Of a DNA stretch of 64,000 bases, positions 42,377 through 53,874 are shown piece after piece. Origin of the DNA: Stomoxys calcitrans (taxonomy: Eukaryota > Arthropoda > Insecta > Diptera > Muscidae). The position numbers and the translations under genes are program-made. The stretch's first letter is position 1; each line of letters opens with the position of its first letter. Location of the stretch: assembly GCF_963082655.1 (NCBI RefSeq), contig NC_081554.1, forward strand, positions 46,620,826 through 46,684,825. The letters are read 5' to 3'. The notes below the pieces were generated by a model that ran no database searches, had not been told where the DNA came from, and saw only the letters and a program-made list of their open reading frames with translations.

Positions 42377-43600
42377 TATTTTGTCCATAAGCAGAATAAG
42401 TTCGAAGATGGGCTGTATCTATATCTTAATGTATCCCCCATATAGACCCGTTCAAGATCTTGGGCCCATAAAACCCACATATATTGTCCGATTTCGCCGA
42501 AAATTGATGCAGTGAGTTGTGTTAGGATCTTGGACATCGCCCTTCAATTTGGCACAGATCAGTCCAGACTTGGATATAGCTGCCACATATAGCAATCCGC
42601 CGATTCAAGAATCGGTTCAGATTTAGATATAGCTCGATTTAGGGTTTCGGGCCCTAAAAGCCACATTTATTATCCGATTTTGCTGGGAGTTGTGTTAGGG
42701 TCTTCCACATCCTTCTAAAGCTGCCAAATAGAACGATCCGCATATTTAAGGCTTGGGCCATGAAAGGCGCATTTAATGTCCGATTTCGCCGAAAGTTGAT
42801 ACAGTGAGTTGTGTTAATTTTGGCCAAATCGATCCAGATTTGGATATAGCTGCCATATAGACCGGTCCGCCGTTTCAAGGATCGGTTCAGATTTAGATAT
42901 AGCTGCTATATAGATCGATCTCTCTATTTAAGGTTTTGGGCCCATAAAAGGCGCATTTATTGTCCGATTTCGCCAAAATTTGGGAGAGTGAGTTATGTTA
43001 AGTCCTTCGACATCCTTCTTTGATTTGGCCAAGATCGGTTCAGATTTAGATATAGCTGCCATATAGATCGATCTCTCGATTTAGGGTTTTGGGCCCATAA
43101 AAGGCGCATTTATTATCGGATGCCGCCGAAATTTGGGACAGTGAGTTGTGTTAGGCCCTTCGACATCCCTCTTGAATTTAGACCAGATCGGTTCATAAAA
43201 GGTGCATTTATTGTCCGATTTCGCCAAAATTTAGGAAAGTGAGTTGTGTTATGATCTTCGACATTCTTCTCTAAATAGGACAAGATCGGTTCAAATTTAG
43301 ATATAGCTGCCATATAGACCGACATTTTGATTTAAGATTTTGGGCCTATAAAAGGCGCATTTATTGTCCGATAACGCCGAAATTTGGGTCAGTGGATTGT
43401 GTTAGGCGTCCCTCTTGAATTTGGACCAGATCGGTTCAGATTTGAATATAGCTGTCATATAGACCGATGTCTCGGTTTAAAGTCTCAGCCCCTTTAAAGC
43501 GCATTTATAATCTGATTTCAATGAAATTTTACACAGTGACTTATGCTAGGCTCGATGGTGGAGAGTATATAAGATTCGAACTCAGCATTCTTTTACATGT
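42377..43600 (+). mobile_element. DINE-1-like family C fragment C3
   Basis: CATAAGCAGAATAAGTTCGAAG, then at least seven worn units with TTAGATATAGCTGCCATATAG and CATAAAAGGCGCATTTATTG. Several units carry deletions, so the 153-bp spacing is disturbed. The 3' end at about 43555-43600 (GATGGTGGAGAGTATATAAG, TTTTACATGTTT) has lost the palindrome. Confidence 0.65.
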
Positions 43601-44040
43601 TTGTATATATTTTATTTTTTTATTGTCCGTTTTGTTTGATCATTAAATTTTTTCTTACAATTTTTACATATTTCCATTTCATTTACAGTTGTCGCCAACA
43701 GGATTTGCGCTATTAACTCGTCCATCACTTGTTTATTATGTACGCTGCTAAAGGTAAGCAAACGCAATTGTCTCTTTTTAGCATCGAACAGCATCGTCTT
43801 CAACTTCTATTAGCACTGATTATTATTTGCATGTTATGTGGATGGTAGTTTTGAGTAGCTTAAGCGTTTGTGTTAGAAAAACACTCACACACAAGATTTG
43901 ATTATTCTCTTTCTTTTACCCATATTCTGAGAAGTTGTCAAAGAATGACCAGAGGCATTTTCAATAGCTGACAATATGCTGTGTTTTAGGCCTTCTACGC
44001 GACAAATGTTTAGAAGTTGAGTGTGTATGTGTATGGTTAA
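43601..44040. other. Unassigned; one short minus-strand frame
   Basis: A frame at 43803-43612 (minus) encodes 63 residues including ILLATTVNEMEICKNCKKKF and a basic tail. The C-x2-C pair is suggestive, but there is no second pair, no homology that I can name and no neighbouring exon, so I do not call a gene. Confidence 0.3.
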
Positions 44041-44570
44041 ATATGGTCTGATGTTGACCATACTCGGCTGGGATACCGCCAAATTTTAGCAAAATCCGAT
44101 AAAAAAAAACCGTCTGTTATGAATTTATACCATAGAAAGCCAGAGACGTCCATATGACAGATTTATGCAACTATGATCCAAGATTACTATGTAAGTTTCA
44201 GCACAATCAGTTAGTAAATGCGTCTGTTATGGGTTTATGATCCAGAATCGACAGATCGGTTTATAGGGAAGCTATATCCAAATAAAGTCCGACTTGACCC
44301 ATTCAAGAACTTAACTTGCTTTTGGAATAAATACGGGTCTGTGCCAAATTTCAGTTCAATTTCTAAATTTTTTAAGTTGATAACACCTGATGGATACACA
44401 GACGGACAGAAAACCGGATATTGTTAAATTGTCTTAGAATTTGACAGGATGCGTTTGCAACGGTGAGTTGTACTATACCAACCGATGTGGAAAACCAAGA
44501 TGGTCAAAATCGGACTATATTTCGATATTGCTGTCATATAGACTGCCGATTTGCAGATCTGCCGAGTCTA
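44041..44570 (+). mobile_element. DINE-like fragment (C/E type) at the 5' flank of the Jockey-like LINE
   Basis: CAGATCGGTTTATAGGGAAGC, TATCCAAATAAAGTCCGAC and ACAGACGGACAGAAAACCGG, then TTAAATTGTCTTAGAATTTG, belong to a DINE 5' block; its continuation GATCAAGAATATATATAC appears at 47691 on the far side of the LINE. Between 44460 and 44570 a further worn unit is present, so the exact LINE boundary is uncertain. Orientation is uncertain in part. Confidence 0.45.
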
Positions 44571-44759
44571 TTTTCAGATGTGCAAAGTCATTCATCAATA
44601 TTTGCACGAAAACTGTGCACTTTCACAAAGCCAAAACTGGGTATGTCGCAAGGTGCTGTGCGAACATAGCCATCAGTGGGTCACAAGCGTCCTCGTCGTC
44701 GGACTATGTGACCCACCGGCAACAGCAATTTACGCAACGGCAGCATCCCAGCCCAAATA

Positions 44760-45470
44760 TTGCCAGGCTAGTGCTGGAAAGTGTCACCTTTTTGCAGTTA
44801 AACTGGAACGGACTTCGTAGCAAGATCGATGAGATTGTGGACTTGAGTCGGAAGAGCATATTGGTCGCAGCGATCCAGGAGACAAAGCTGACCAACACCT
44901 GCAGCATGCACAGTTGTCACGGTTGCAATGTGCTACGTATGGATCGCTCAAGGAATGGAGGTGGGGGATTGGCCTTCGTAATACACCATTCCGTGCAATA
45001 TAGACCTATCTCGCCTGCGCATGGCGTTAGTGACCCCTACATGGAATGCATGGGGATAGCAGTCAGGTCCGGTACTGCTGAGATAGAGCTATACAACGTG
45101 TACATACCGCCGGTTGGTAGCTGTGTCCCGATTAATGACCAGGCTTACAACCCCGACATAAGTGGGTTGCTATCTGACCATAATCGTCTGGTTCTAGGAG
45201 ACTTTAATGCGCATCACACGTCATGGCATTCTGCCCTAGGTAACGACCAGCGTGTCATAGATTTGGCAGAGCAGATTGAAAGCTCCACGTTTTGTACGGT
45301 GAATGAGGATGCCCCCACTAGGATTACGAGGAGGTGCAGCAGCTCGCCAGACATCTCCATTGCATACCCTGATCTCCTGAGTGACCTATCCTGGCAAGCC
45401 GTCTCTTTGGGGTCAGACCACCTCCCCATAATTCTCACCATCGACCGACCACCCGACTTCATAACCTCTG
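44760..45470 (+). pseudogene. Jockey/I-type LINE endonuclease domain
   Basis: Within a 412-codon open frame that starts at 44441. Counted from that start, residues 118-124 read LQLNWNG (Asn of the first motif), 143-148 AAIQET (catalytic Glu), 219-224 YNVYIP-like, 251-259 VLGDFNAHH (catalytic Asp254 and Asn256) and 324-329 GSDHLP (Asp-His pair). All catalytic blocks of an apurinic-type LINE endonuclease are present and in one frame. The frame leaves the family after about residue 342 (DFITSERR), where a shift leads into FRNIINAAAARFIPAGRIPQ. Confidence 0.85.
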
Positions 45471-45479
45471 AGCGCCGGA

Positions 45480-45990
45480 CGAGAGGAAATTCCGAAACAT
45501 CATTAACGCAGCAGCCGCTCGCTTTATACCAGCCGGTCGAATACCCCAAGGGCGGCACAATTTCCCGGCGCAAGCATTGGTACTCGCAGACGAGTTTGAT
45601 GGGATTCGTGGTATGGACCCGCTTACCCCAGAATCAGCGAGCTGAATCTGGAAATAAACAGGGTAGTCAACGAACTTAAGCGAAATCTGGGGCTGGAACA
45701 CTTGGAACAATGTAACTTAGGCACGCGTGTAGGCAAACTGTGGTCTACTGTTAAGTCACTCTCGAACTCTGGTAGACGGGATGAAGGGACCTCAGTGACT
45801 TTTCGCAAAATAACCGTGACTGATGCGAAGAGATGCGCCAAGTTGTTCAACCGTCAATTTATTGTGAATCCCAAGAGAGACAGTGCAAGGAGGATTGCCA
45901 TTTGCCGTCACAATTTACCGTGAGCGAAGTTACGAATGTCATCCGTGGCGCCAAATCATCCAAGGCGTTGGGCCTCGACAGAATCTCTAC
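45480..45990 (+). pseudogene. Jockey/I-type LINE linker between endonuclease and RT
   Basis: Readable in alternating frames: FIPAGRIPQGRHNFPAQAL, MDPLTPESAS, LEQCNLGTRVGKLWSTVKSL, FRKITVTDAKRCAKLFNRQF. This last part lies in 45702-45923. Frame breaks at roughly 45640 and 45920 separate it from its neighbours. Confidence 0.7.
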
Positions 45991-46834
45991 ATAGATGTTG
46001 AAGAATCTAAATTCACCTGGAGTTGTGTACCTTACCACTGTCCTCAACCTGTCTTTGAACACTCTTATAGTTCCCGATGTCTGGAAAATGGGCAGAGTGA
46101 TCCCGCTACTGAAGCCTGAAAAAGACCCGAGTTTGGGGAAGTCGTACAGACCGATCTCCCTTCTCTCACCAGTGGCAAAAACGCTTGAGGCATTACTCCT
46201 CCCGAGCCTCGTAGGAAAATTTCCATTCGCCGAGCATCAACATGGATTTCGAAGACTGCACAACACAACAACAGCTTTGCATGCCTTCACCGCACACATT
46301 TGCCGTGGCTTCAATCAGCCCAGCCCATGTAATAGGACGGTTCTCGTGGCACTGGACCTATCGAAGGCATTCGACACGGTCAGCCATGCCAAATTATTTG
46401 AGGACATCGCCAACACGTTCCTCCAGCCAGGCCTGAAACGATGGGTCGCGATTTATCTGTGTGGTCGCCAGTCATTTGTGGAATTTAGGGATAGAAAGTC
46501 GAAGCACCGTAGAGTGAAACAGGGAGTTTCCCAAGGTGGGGTGATATCTCCGTCACTGTTTAACCTCAACCTTTCCTCGTTTAGAGATCGTATCATATGC
46601 GGACGATTGTACAATCATGGCATCAGGCCCCTACCCATTGTTGACATGATAGGCGATAGGTTAAACGTCTACCTCAACGACCTTGCCTCATATATCGCTG
46701 CAAGAAATCTGAAGATATGTATCTGCCACCAAATCTTCAGCCACATTGTTCACTACGAAAACGATGGAGATGGAGAAATGATACCGTCCCTCAAGTGTCC
46801 CAAAATACTTGGCGTCACATTTGACAACTCTTGA
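45990..46834 (+). pseudogene. Jockey/I-type LINE reverse transcriptase
   Basis: Frame 45995-46834: VPDVWKMGRVIPLLKPEKDP, SYRPISLLSPVAKTLEALLL, EHQHGFRRLHNTTTALHAF, then VALDLSKAFDTVSHAKLF (motif A, catalytic Asp) and GVSQGGVISPSLFNLNLSSF (motif B). Motif C is present but out of frame: TCATATGCGGACGATTGT at 46593-46610 encodes SYADDC one phase away from the flanks, so a small indel lies on each side. RNLKICICHQIFSHIV and LGVTFDNS follow in the original frame. Confidence 0.85.
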
Positions 46835-47604
46835 ATACGCTCCCCACATGCCACAGCAATTTGCGATAAAGTCAAAACAAGGTCCTCAAGTCACTTGCTG
46901 GCAGCACTTGGGGTGCAGACAAAGAAACCTTGTTGACCACGTACAAAGCAATTGGCCGGTCTGTGGTAAGTTATGCAGCGCCAGTGTGGTCTCGTCAACT
47001 TTGTGACACGGTGTGGAATATTATTCAGATCTGTCAGAATGCCGCCCTCCGAACTGCGACGGGCTGTCTCCTCAGCTCTCATGTGGACCACCTCCATCAG
47101 GAGACAAGGATCCTACCAGTGCGAAGACATAACTACATGCTGTCTAAGCAATACCTTTTGGGCAGTTATCGCAGAGACCTTCCAAATCATCATCTTGTGG
47201 ATAGATATCCACCGCCCAGAAGCTTTGAGGTAGATCTACAAGATCTAGAGCGTGAGGTTCAGCGCTACAAGAGAGAATCTCTAGATCAAGCGGCATATCA
47301 AGCAGGTCTAAACAACATTCATGCAGACACGGTAGCAGATGCGGTAATTGGCTACCGGGTGAATGTAGTCCTTGGAGAACGACCGCCTCCCATTGCACCT
47401 GAAGAAATCGACCTCCCCCGGCAAACCAGAGTAGTTCGGGCTCAATTACGTTCCGGCAGATGCAGCCGCCTCAATTCCTACAGAGCTAGGATTGATGGCG
47501 ACGTGCAAGATGTATGTCCCGATTGTAACCAGGGACCGCATGATACACGTCACCTGTTTAACTGCCCGGCCAGACCCACTCGCCTCAGACCCAGATCCCT
47601 GTAG
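46835..47604 (+). pseudogene. Jockey/I-type LINE carboxyl region with Cys/His tail
   Basis: After a damaged joint, frame 46930-47604 reads LLTTYKAIGRSVVSYAAPVW, then NIIQICQNAALRTATGCLLS and HLHQETRILPVRRHNYMLSK, and ends VCPDCNQGPHDTRHLFNCPA, a C-x2-C-x8-H-x4-C arrangement close to the stop at 47602. This is the thumb plus the putative RNA-binding tail. Confidence 0.8.
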
Positions 47605-47690
47605 ACGCCTCTATATTTGTCGCAGAGATCCTGGGTCTTGAATCAAGCAGACGAAAGATGGAACACAATAAACTCCTACAACAACAACAA

Positions 47691-47870
47691 CGATCAAGAA
47701 TATATATACTTTATGGGGTCTTAGACGAATATTTCGAGGAGTTACAAACAGAATGACGAAATATATAGGAGCTATATCTACATCTGTACCGATTTTTTTT
47801 AAATCAATAGCGTTCGCCTTTGAATCAAAAACTTTAACTGGCCAAAATTTTACGACAATCAGACACAAAT
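47691..47870 (-). mobile_element. DINE fragment, 3' flank of the Jockey-like LINE
   Basis: GATCAAGAATATATATACTTT, TTAGACGAATATTTCGAGGAG and TTACAAACAGAATGACG are the DINE 5' block on the minus strand; ATATATAGGAGCTATATCTAC is a unit of family E type. Confidence 0.6.
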
Positions 47871-49289
47871 CGCTGTACCTTGGTCACACAATTCTGAGTT
47901 AATGGGTTTACTTAAAAAGCACTTATCTCTACTCCATTCAAATACTACAAAGTTTTCTAAGTTACAAAACCCTGTACTCAGTTATGGTGTAAGGTATTCA
48001 AATTTATTAGCAACAAGAATGGGGTATTCTGTTAATTAGATATATCAGCATATGCAACTATTTAAAATTTCTCTCATATAGGTCAAAGTATTTTGTAAAT
48101 GTCTCATCTACATACATTTTTTTCTCTTCTACAGAAAAAACATTTCAGCCTTAATTATTAATTAATAAGGCATTGCTTTAATAAATCCTTAATAAGATAA
48201 CATAAGGTGAGATGAACCCCTGCCTTAAGGGTTGAGATTCTTTTATGGGCCACAAAAGTAGACATGACCTAGAGGTCAAGTGAAATTATTGTGTACATAG
48301 ACACAAAGCTTACTACGCACGCACACACACACGCACACATAGTCACATTCAACATTGGCCACGACCGTGTGTACTTCTACTTGGGCCGCTTTGGGATAAG
48401 AATAAAAGAAGTTCTGCAAGGGATGGTGGCACACAAACATCGACAAATTCAAACGTTTTGGCTATCAATTCCATCGACAATCATGTATACAAATCGTATT
48501 CATGAATATTTTCGAATAGAATTTAATAATCATAAATTAAGTCATTTTAACCAAGATAAACGATAAACAAATATTTCGCAAGCATTAAAGGCGTCAATGG
48601 CGGCAAATATTCGCCACATAACGTAGGGGTTGAGAAGTTCCCTACTTCTTGCGGCATTTTTTCATTCTGTCATAGAACTAAACTTCTGAGTACACACAGC
48701 GAGCAAGTACTTCAATCGCATTTGAATAATAAGTTGTCTTTTTATTCATTTTCTTTGGTCGTGGTCTATTCCGCAAAGCCATAATAGCGGCGGCAGCAGC
48801 TTTGGGAATGAAAATATGCATACGAATGTCCTGTTGTCCTGAAAACATGAAACAAACATGGATTTAACCGAATGTCATGGTGGATGGTAGGAAAAGCTTT
48901 TCGGGTCTCTCAACTACATTCAAACAATTTCATCAATGGTTGAAAGCTGTTCGATTAAAACAAAGAAAAAAGCTTTGCTCTCTTGCTGAATAGTATATGT
49001 TAGCTCCGAAAAGCTTGGAGCTAAGAACAAAACGGAATGATGTGACTTGTATAAGAGTTCTAACTTAGAGAAATTGGTTTTTATGTGAGAGAAAGAACAA
49101 AATAATGGAAAGGGAAAAAATGGATTGACCTCATACTACTTGCCAAGCTTCATACTGGGAACGAATGGATGAATGCCTCAACGATACTATTTCCTTCACG
49201 GGATGTATCCTTTGTAATGCACATAAAGCAGGCTAGAGGTAACGTACGCTTGTTGGCAAATGTTTATATTTTCTGAATCATTTTTTTAC
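47871..49289. other. Unassigned DNA with a short CA/CG-CA tract
   Basis: About 1.4 kb with no TE ends or recognisable coding sequence. 48316-48340 is a short ACGCACACACACACG tract. The frame at 48291-48566 arises partly from that tract and is not supported. Probably single-copy or ancient. Confidence 0.4.
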
Positions 49290-49690
49290 AACCGCCACCA
49301 TAACATAGGGATAGGGATATACTTATAAAGTCATTTCACTTGTAACACCTCGAAATATTGATCTGTGACCCCTTAGAGTCCATATTTTTTGAGCGTTTTG
49401 ACATTCTCGGTCGAAATCACGATAGCTGTCGAACTAATAAAGGTTTCCGCTTGAAACTTTGCACAGATTCTTCCTATTGACATAGGCCAGTGAGGATTGC
49501 AAATGAGTCATATCTATTCTGATGTGGATATAACTCTAATATAAAGTGGTCCATCGATTTGAACTCTCGAACCCCTAGAAGCCACGATTTTTTGTCCGAT
49601 TTAGCTGAAATTTCCATGTAGTGTTTTGTTACGTCCACCAATATCCTTTGTAAGTATGGTTCAAATTGATGTATTAGGTGATGTAGCTCC
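49290..49690 (+). mobile_element. DINE-1-like family B 5' fragment (B6)
   Basis: ACCGCCACCATAACATAGGG, GTAACACCTCGAAATATTG, GTCGAAATCACGATAGC, TTGCACAGATTCTTCCTATT and one worn unit. The (GTCY)n block is missing. It runs into Helitron-like D2 near 49690. Confidence 0.6.
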
Positions 49691-50939
49691 CACATCCCTT
49701 CTGCAACCCCCAAACCAGACTTATTTACTGACTTTTGCAATAAGGAGTTTAAATGAGATTAGAAAACGAATTTAATAACCAATTTTGATGCCAATGGCAA
49801 TATCGAATCGAGCACATTGCTGATGTATTTGGAAATTTTTCGACCATGCCAATATGTAGCTCAAATCAAAGGTATTTGAGATTAGAAAACGAATTTGATA
49901 ACCAATTTTGGGGCCATGTTTTTGGGGGACACCTTATCCTGTCAACTCTCCCTCTTAAGCCAATGGCAATATGGGGTCTAAATAAATGGTATTTGAGAGA
50001 AGATCACGATGCTGATATTTTTTCAGGACCAAGTGTCTGGTGGACCACCTCACCCCCGAAAACACCCCTAAATCAGATATCATGAGAATATCGGTGTGAA
50101 ATAAAGTATGTTAAGAATGGAGTACACATTGCATCCAAATTTAAATTCGTAGACCAATAAAGATCATATGGGATTCAGATAAAGGCACTTATATTGTTAA
50201 ACTAAAGGGTGATTTTTTTGAGGTTAGGATTTTCATGCATTAGTATTTGACAGATCACGTGGGATTTCAGACATGGTGTCAAAGAGAAAGATGCTCAGTA
50301 TGCTTTGACATTTCATCATGAATAGACTTACTAACGAGCAACGCTTGCAAATCATTGAATTTTATTACCAAAATCAGTGTTCGGTTCGAAATGTGTTCAT
50401 TCACCGTAACGTTGCGTCCAACAGCATCTTTGAAAAAATACGGTCCAATGATTCCACCAGCGTACAAACCACACCAAACAGTGCATTTTTCGGGATGCAT
50501 GGGCAGTTCTTGAACGGCTTCTGGTTGCTCTTCACTCCAAATGCGGCAATTTTGCTTATTTACGTAGCCATTCAACCAGAAATGAGCCTCATCGCTGAAC
50601 GGTGAATGAACACATTTCGAACCGAACACTGATTTTGGTAATAAAATTCAATGATTTGCAAGCGTTGCTCGTTAGTAAGTCTATTCATGATGAAATGTCA
50701 AAGCATACTGAGCATCGTTCTCTTTGACACCATGTCTGAAATCCCACGTGATCTGTCAAATACTAATGCATGAAAATCCTAACCTCAAAAAAATCATTAG
50801 TCAAGCAATATACTACAATATTTTCGTGGCATGGTATTTCACTAAAAACTCTTTAATAGTCGAAAATAAATATTCCAAGGAAACTTTTGTTCCATATAAA
50901 GTAAAAGAAGGCGCAGCGGAGCGGGCCCGGGTCAGCTAG
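49691..50939 (+). mobile_element. Helitron-like family D copy D2, with a fold-back insertion
   Basis: 5' truncated. AATGGCAATATGGGGTCTAA, GGTATTTGAGA and the 3' end GCGGAGCGGGCCCGGGTCAG, then CTAG at 50936-50939 and T. The GC-rich near-palindrome CGGGCCCG about 10 bp before a terminal CTAG recalls Helitron 3' ends. Fold-back element M4 interrupts it; copy 53875-55804 supplies the empty site (GTTAAACTGTTAGTCAAG at 55672-55689). Confidence 0.55.
50205..50797. mobile_element. Fold-back Tc1/mariner derivative, copy M4
   Basis: Nearly identical to M3: by eye about four substitutions over some 595 bp, plus loss of CCCT from the right terminus (ATCATTAG instead of ATCACCCTTTAG). Same 203-bp arms, same 191-bp loop with SDEAHFWLNGYVNKQNCRIW on the minus strand, same TA target. 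High identity at two unrelated sites means the inverted structure itself has transposed. Confidence 0.9.
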
Positions 50940-50940
50940 T

Positions 50941-52316
50941 GTATATATATTCTTGATCAGCGTAAAAATCTAAGACGATCTAGCCATGTTCGTCCGTCTG
51001 TCGATTGAAATCACGCTACAGTCTTTAAAAATAGAGATATTGAGCCGAATCTTTGCACAGATTCTTTTTTTGTCCATAAGCGGGTTAAGTTCGAAGATGG
51101 GCTATATCGTACTATATCTTGATAAAGCCCCCATATAGACCGATCCGCCGATTTAGGGTCTTAGGCCAATAAAAGCCACATTTATTATCCGATTTTGCTG
51201 AAATTTTGGGCAGTGAGTTATGCTAGGCCTTTCGACATCCTTCTTCAATTTGGCCCAGATTGGTCCAGATTTGAATATAGCTGCCATATAGACCGATCCG
51301 CCCATTTAGGGTCTTAGGCCCATAAAAGCCACATTAATTATCCGATTTTGCTGAAATATGGGACGGTGAGTTGTCTAAAGCCCTTCTTCATTTTTCTTCA
51401 ATTTGCCAATGATCGGTTCAGATTTGGATATAGCTGCCATATAGACCAATCTCTCGGATTTAGGTGTTGGGTCCATAAAAGGCGCATTTATTGTCCGATT
51501 TTGCCAACATTTGGGACAGTGAGTTATGTAAGGCCCTTCGACATCCTTCTTCAATTTGGCTCAAATCGGTCCAGATTTGGATATAGCTGCCATATAGAGC
51601 GATCTCTCGATTTGAGGTTTTGGGCTAATAAAAGGCGCATTTATTCACCGATATAGACCGATCTCTCTAATTAATGTTTTGGGGCCATAAATGGCGTATT
51701 TATTGTCCGATGTCGCCGAAATTGGGGACAGTGAGTTGTGTTAGGCCCTTCGGTATTCTTCATCAATTTGGCTCAGATCGGTCCAGGTTTGGATATAGCT
51801 GCCATATACACCGATCTTTCGATTTATGATTTTGGGCCCATAAAAGTCGCATTTATTGCCCGATGTCGCCGAAATTTGGGTCAGTGAGTTATGTAAGATC
51901 CTTCGAAATTCTTCTTCAATTTGGCTTAGATCGGTTCAGATTTGGATATAGCTGTCATATAGACCGATATCTCGATTTAAAGTCTTGGCCCATAAAAGGT
52001 GCACTTTTTATACGATATCAATGAAATTTGGCACAATGGCCTATGTTAGGCTTTTCGACATCCTTGTCGTATATGATTCAGATCGGTTAATTTTTAGATA
52101 TAGCTACTAAAAAGATCAATATGGTGTTATACACAATAGAACAATGAGTTGTACTTATTAGTATTTGGTCCAAATCGGTACATATTTCGATATAGCTGCT
52201 ATGGGGCATAAGGTATGCATTTTTCACCGAATTTTAATGAAAGATGAATTACATATGTACCCGAGGTGGTGGGTATCCAAAGTTCGGCCCGGCCGAACTT
52301 AACGCATTTTTACTTA
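50941..52316 (+). mobile_element. DINE-1-like family C copy C4
   Basis: It begins inside the 5' block (TATATATATTCTTGATCAGCG) directly after the CTAG of D2, so TATACCC is missing. GACGATCTAGCCATG, GTCCGTCTGTCG, ATCACGCTACAGTC, then about seven units. The 3' end has GAGGTGGTGGGTATCC, perfect palindrome TTCGGCCCGGCCGAA (52283-52297) and AACGCATTTTTACTTA. Confidence 0.8.
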
Positions 52317-53599
52317 TAAAATCTGGGATAATGAGCTCATAAACAACTTACTTTTTACCTAATATTGGCGAAATTCGGAACAATGAGTTATTTCCCACCC
52401 CCCGACATTTCTACTTAGAGTAATCCAGATCGGACTTCATTTAAATAAATAACCATCGTCAAGGTATTTATTGGGTAGAATTCTATCTCTAGCCCTTAGC
52501 GACTATCTTAGCAGAAGCAGACTTCACCATGTCATTATTAACTGCTATTCAAAAAGTTAAACTTTGACCCTACCCTTGTCTTCATCAAGCCTATCAAGCG
52601 AAAATACCGAACAACCTATTGAACACAATGTAGTAGTCATTACAGAACTTTCCAATTAAATATGCAATATGTTAATTAAATGAAATGGCGGGGCTAACTT
52701 TCACAAAGTTCAAATAAACAAGGCACTGTTGTCGGAAACAAGCCTTATGTGCACACTAAACTACCACAATCACATTCTCCAAATCAAAATTGTTAACTAC
52801 TATTATTGGATATGAGCGGAAGGAAGTATTAGGAATAAATACAACAACAATATACAAAATATAACAAATAACAACAACAACAATATGGTGTGTTATTGTA
52901 CACTTCAGCATAGAATGGAGTGTATAAGTTAGGGGATGGTCATAGCATGTATTTGTGTTGGTAACATAACCTTAAACTACTACGCATTCAAATGTATTTT
53001 TATACTCATCCCCATGGTATGGGAAGTTTACTCAATCACATTATAACTTTTGTAACAATCGGAGAAACTATAAAGAACATATATTCATGATCATCTTATG
53101 ATTCCTAATCAACAGACAGCAGCCGACATTGTTTGCTGATATCAGCAAGTTATTGCTCTGAGTGTAGGAAAATGTGAATAGTAATAATAGCCTGGTTGCC
53201 CGAGAAGATGTTACTGTCATCGATCCTCTGGGCTATTTCTTTATATATAGACTTAGACAAAATTGCCTGGGTATTAGATATACGGTATGTAGTCAGCTGA
53301 TTAAACAGAAAAGGTATCCACACAACCTCACAGCAGTACTCGCAGCACATTTTCTAGCTATGATGTCTAGAGGTATTAGGAGTAAAGTAATATTCGGGGC
53401 ATGAGCTGATTTCGCATTACACGCGGCTGTGACGCAAGTCTCGTGAGTGCAGTTAAATACTTGGTAAGAAAGCTGCCTTTTTCTTTCATTCCAGAATGTT
53501 GGATTTGAAGCTCAATTTGCTGAACACCAAAATATTCAGGTATTTCGAACTCTCTGTGTAGAGAACTTCCTCATAATTAGTCAAATCTGATACCAACTG
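52317..53599. other. Unassigned DNA with CAA-rich stretch
   Basis: About 1.3 kb. The first 110 bp is a worn family C-like unit. 52840-52890 is rich in ACAACAACAA. A frame at 53174-53404 has no recognisable motif. No gene is called. Confidence 0.4.
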
Positions 53600-53874
53600 C
53601 GACTTCCGATTTGACTTCAAGAAGTCAATTCGGAAGATCGGTTTATATGGGAGCTATATCTAAATCTGAACCGATATGGCCCATTTGCAATCTCCAACGA
53701 CCTACATCAATATTAAGTATCGGTGTCAAGCGGTTAGCTTTACGCGTTCGATTGCTATCGTGTTTTCGACAGAAGATGTATGTACTTTATGGGGTCCTAG
53801 ATCATTGTTTCGAGGTGTTACAAACGGAATGACTAGATTAGTATACCCCCATCCTATGGTGGTGGGTATAGAAA
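53600..53874 (-). mobile_element. DINE-1-like family B 5' part (B7)
   Basis: GATCGGTTTATATGGGAGCTA, CCAACGACCTACATCAATATT, CAAGCGGTTAGCTTTACGC, then a deletion of the microsatellite (TTTTCGACAGAAGATGTATG), ACTTTATGGGGTCC and CCTATGGTGGTGGGTATAG. The Helitron-like D element follows directly. Confidence 0.7.

Larger units (their letters stand above)
44575..47690 (+). mobile_element. Jockey/I-type LINE, best preserved in the window
   Basis: A 3.1-kb non-LTR element with the end of ORF1, an endonuclease, RT, and a Cys/His tail, finishing with an ACAACAACAACAAC tail at 47677-47690 and adjoining DINE sequence on both sides. Longer readable frames than in any other LINE here, but with at least four frame breaks (about 45465, 45640-45660, 45920-45990, 46590) and a broken joint near 46835-46930. 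It is inactive. Clade is inferred from the domain order and tail. Confidence 0.8.

Noticed and set aside
44441..44750. The first 100 codons of the 412-codon frame as part of the LINE protein
   Set aside because: Up to about 44570 the DNA is DINE sequence and is open by chance; only the later part is LINE.
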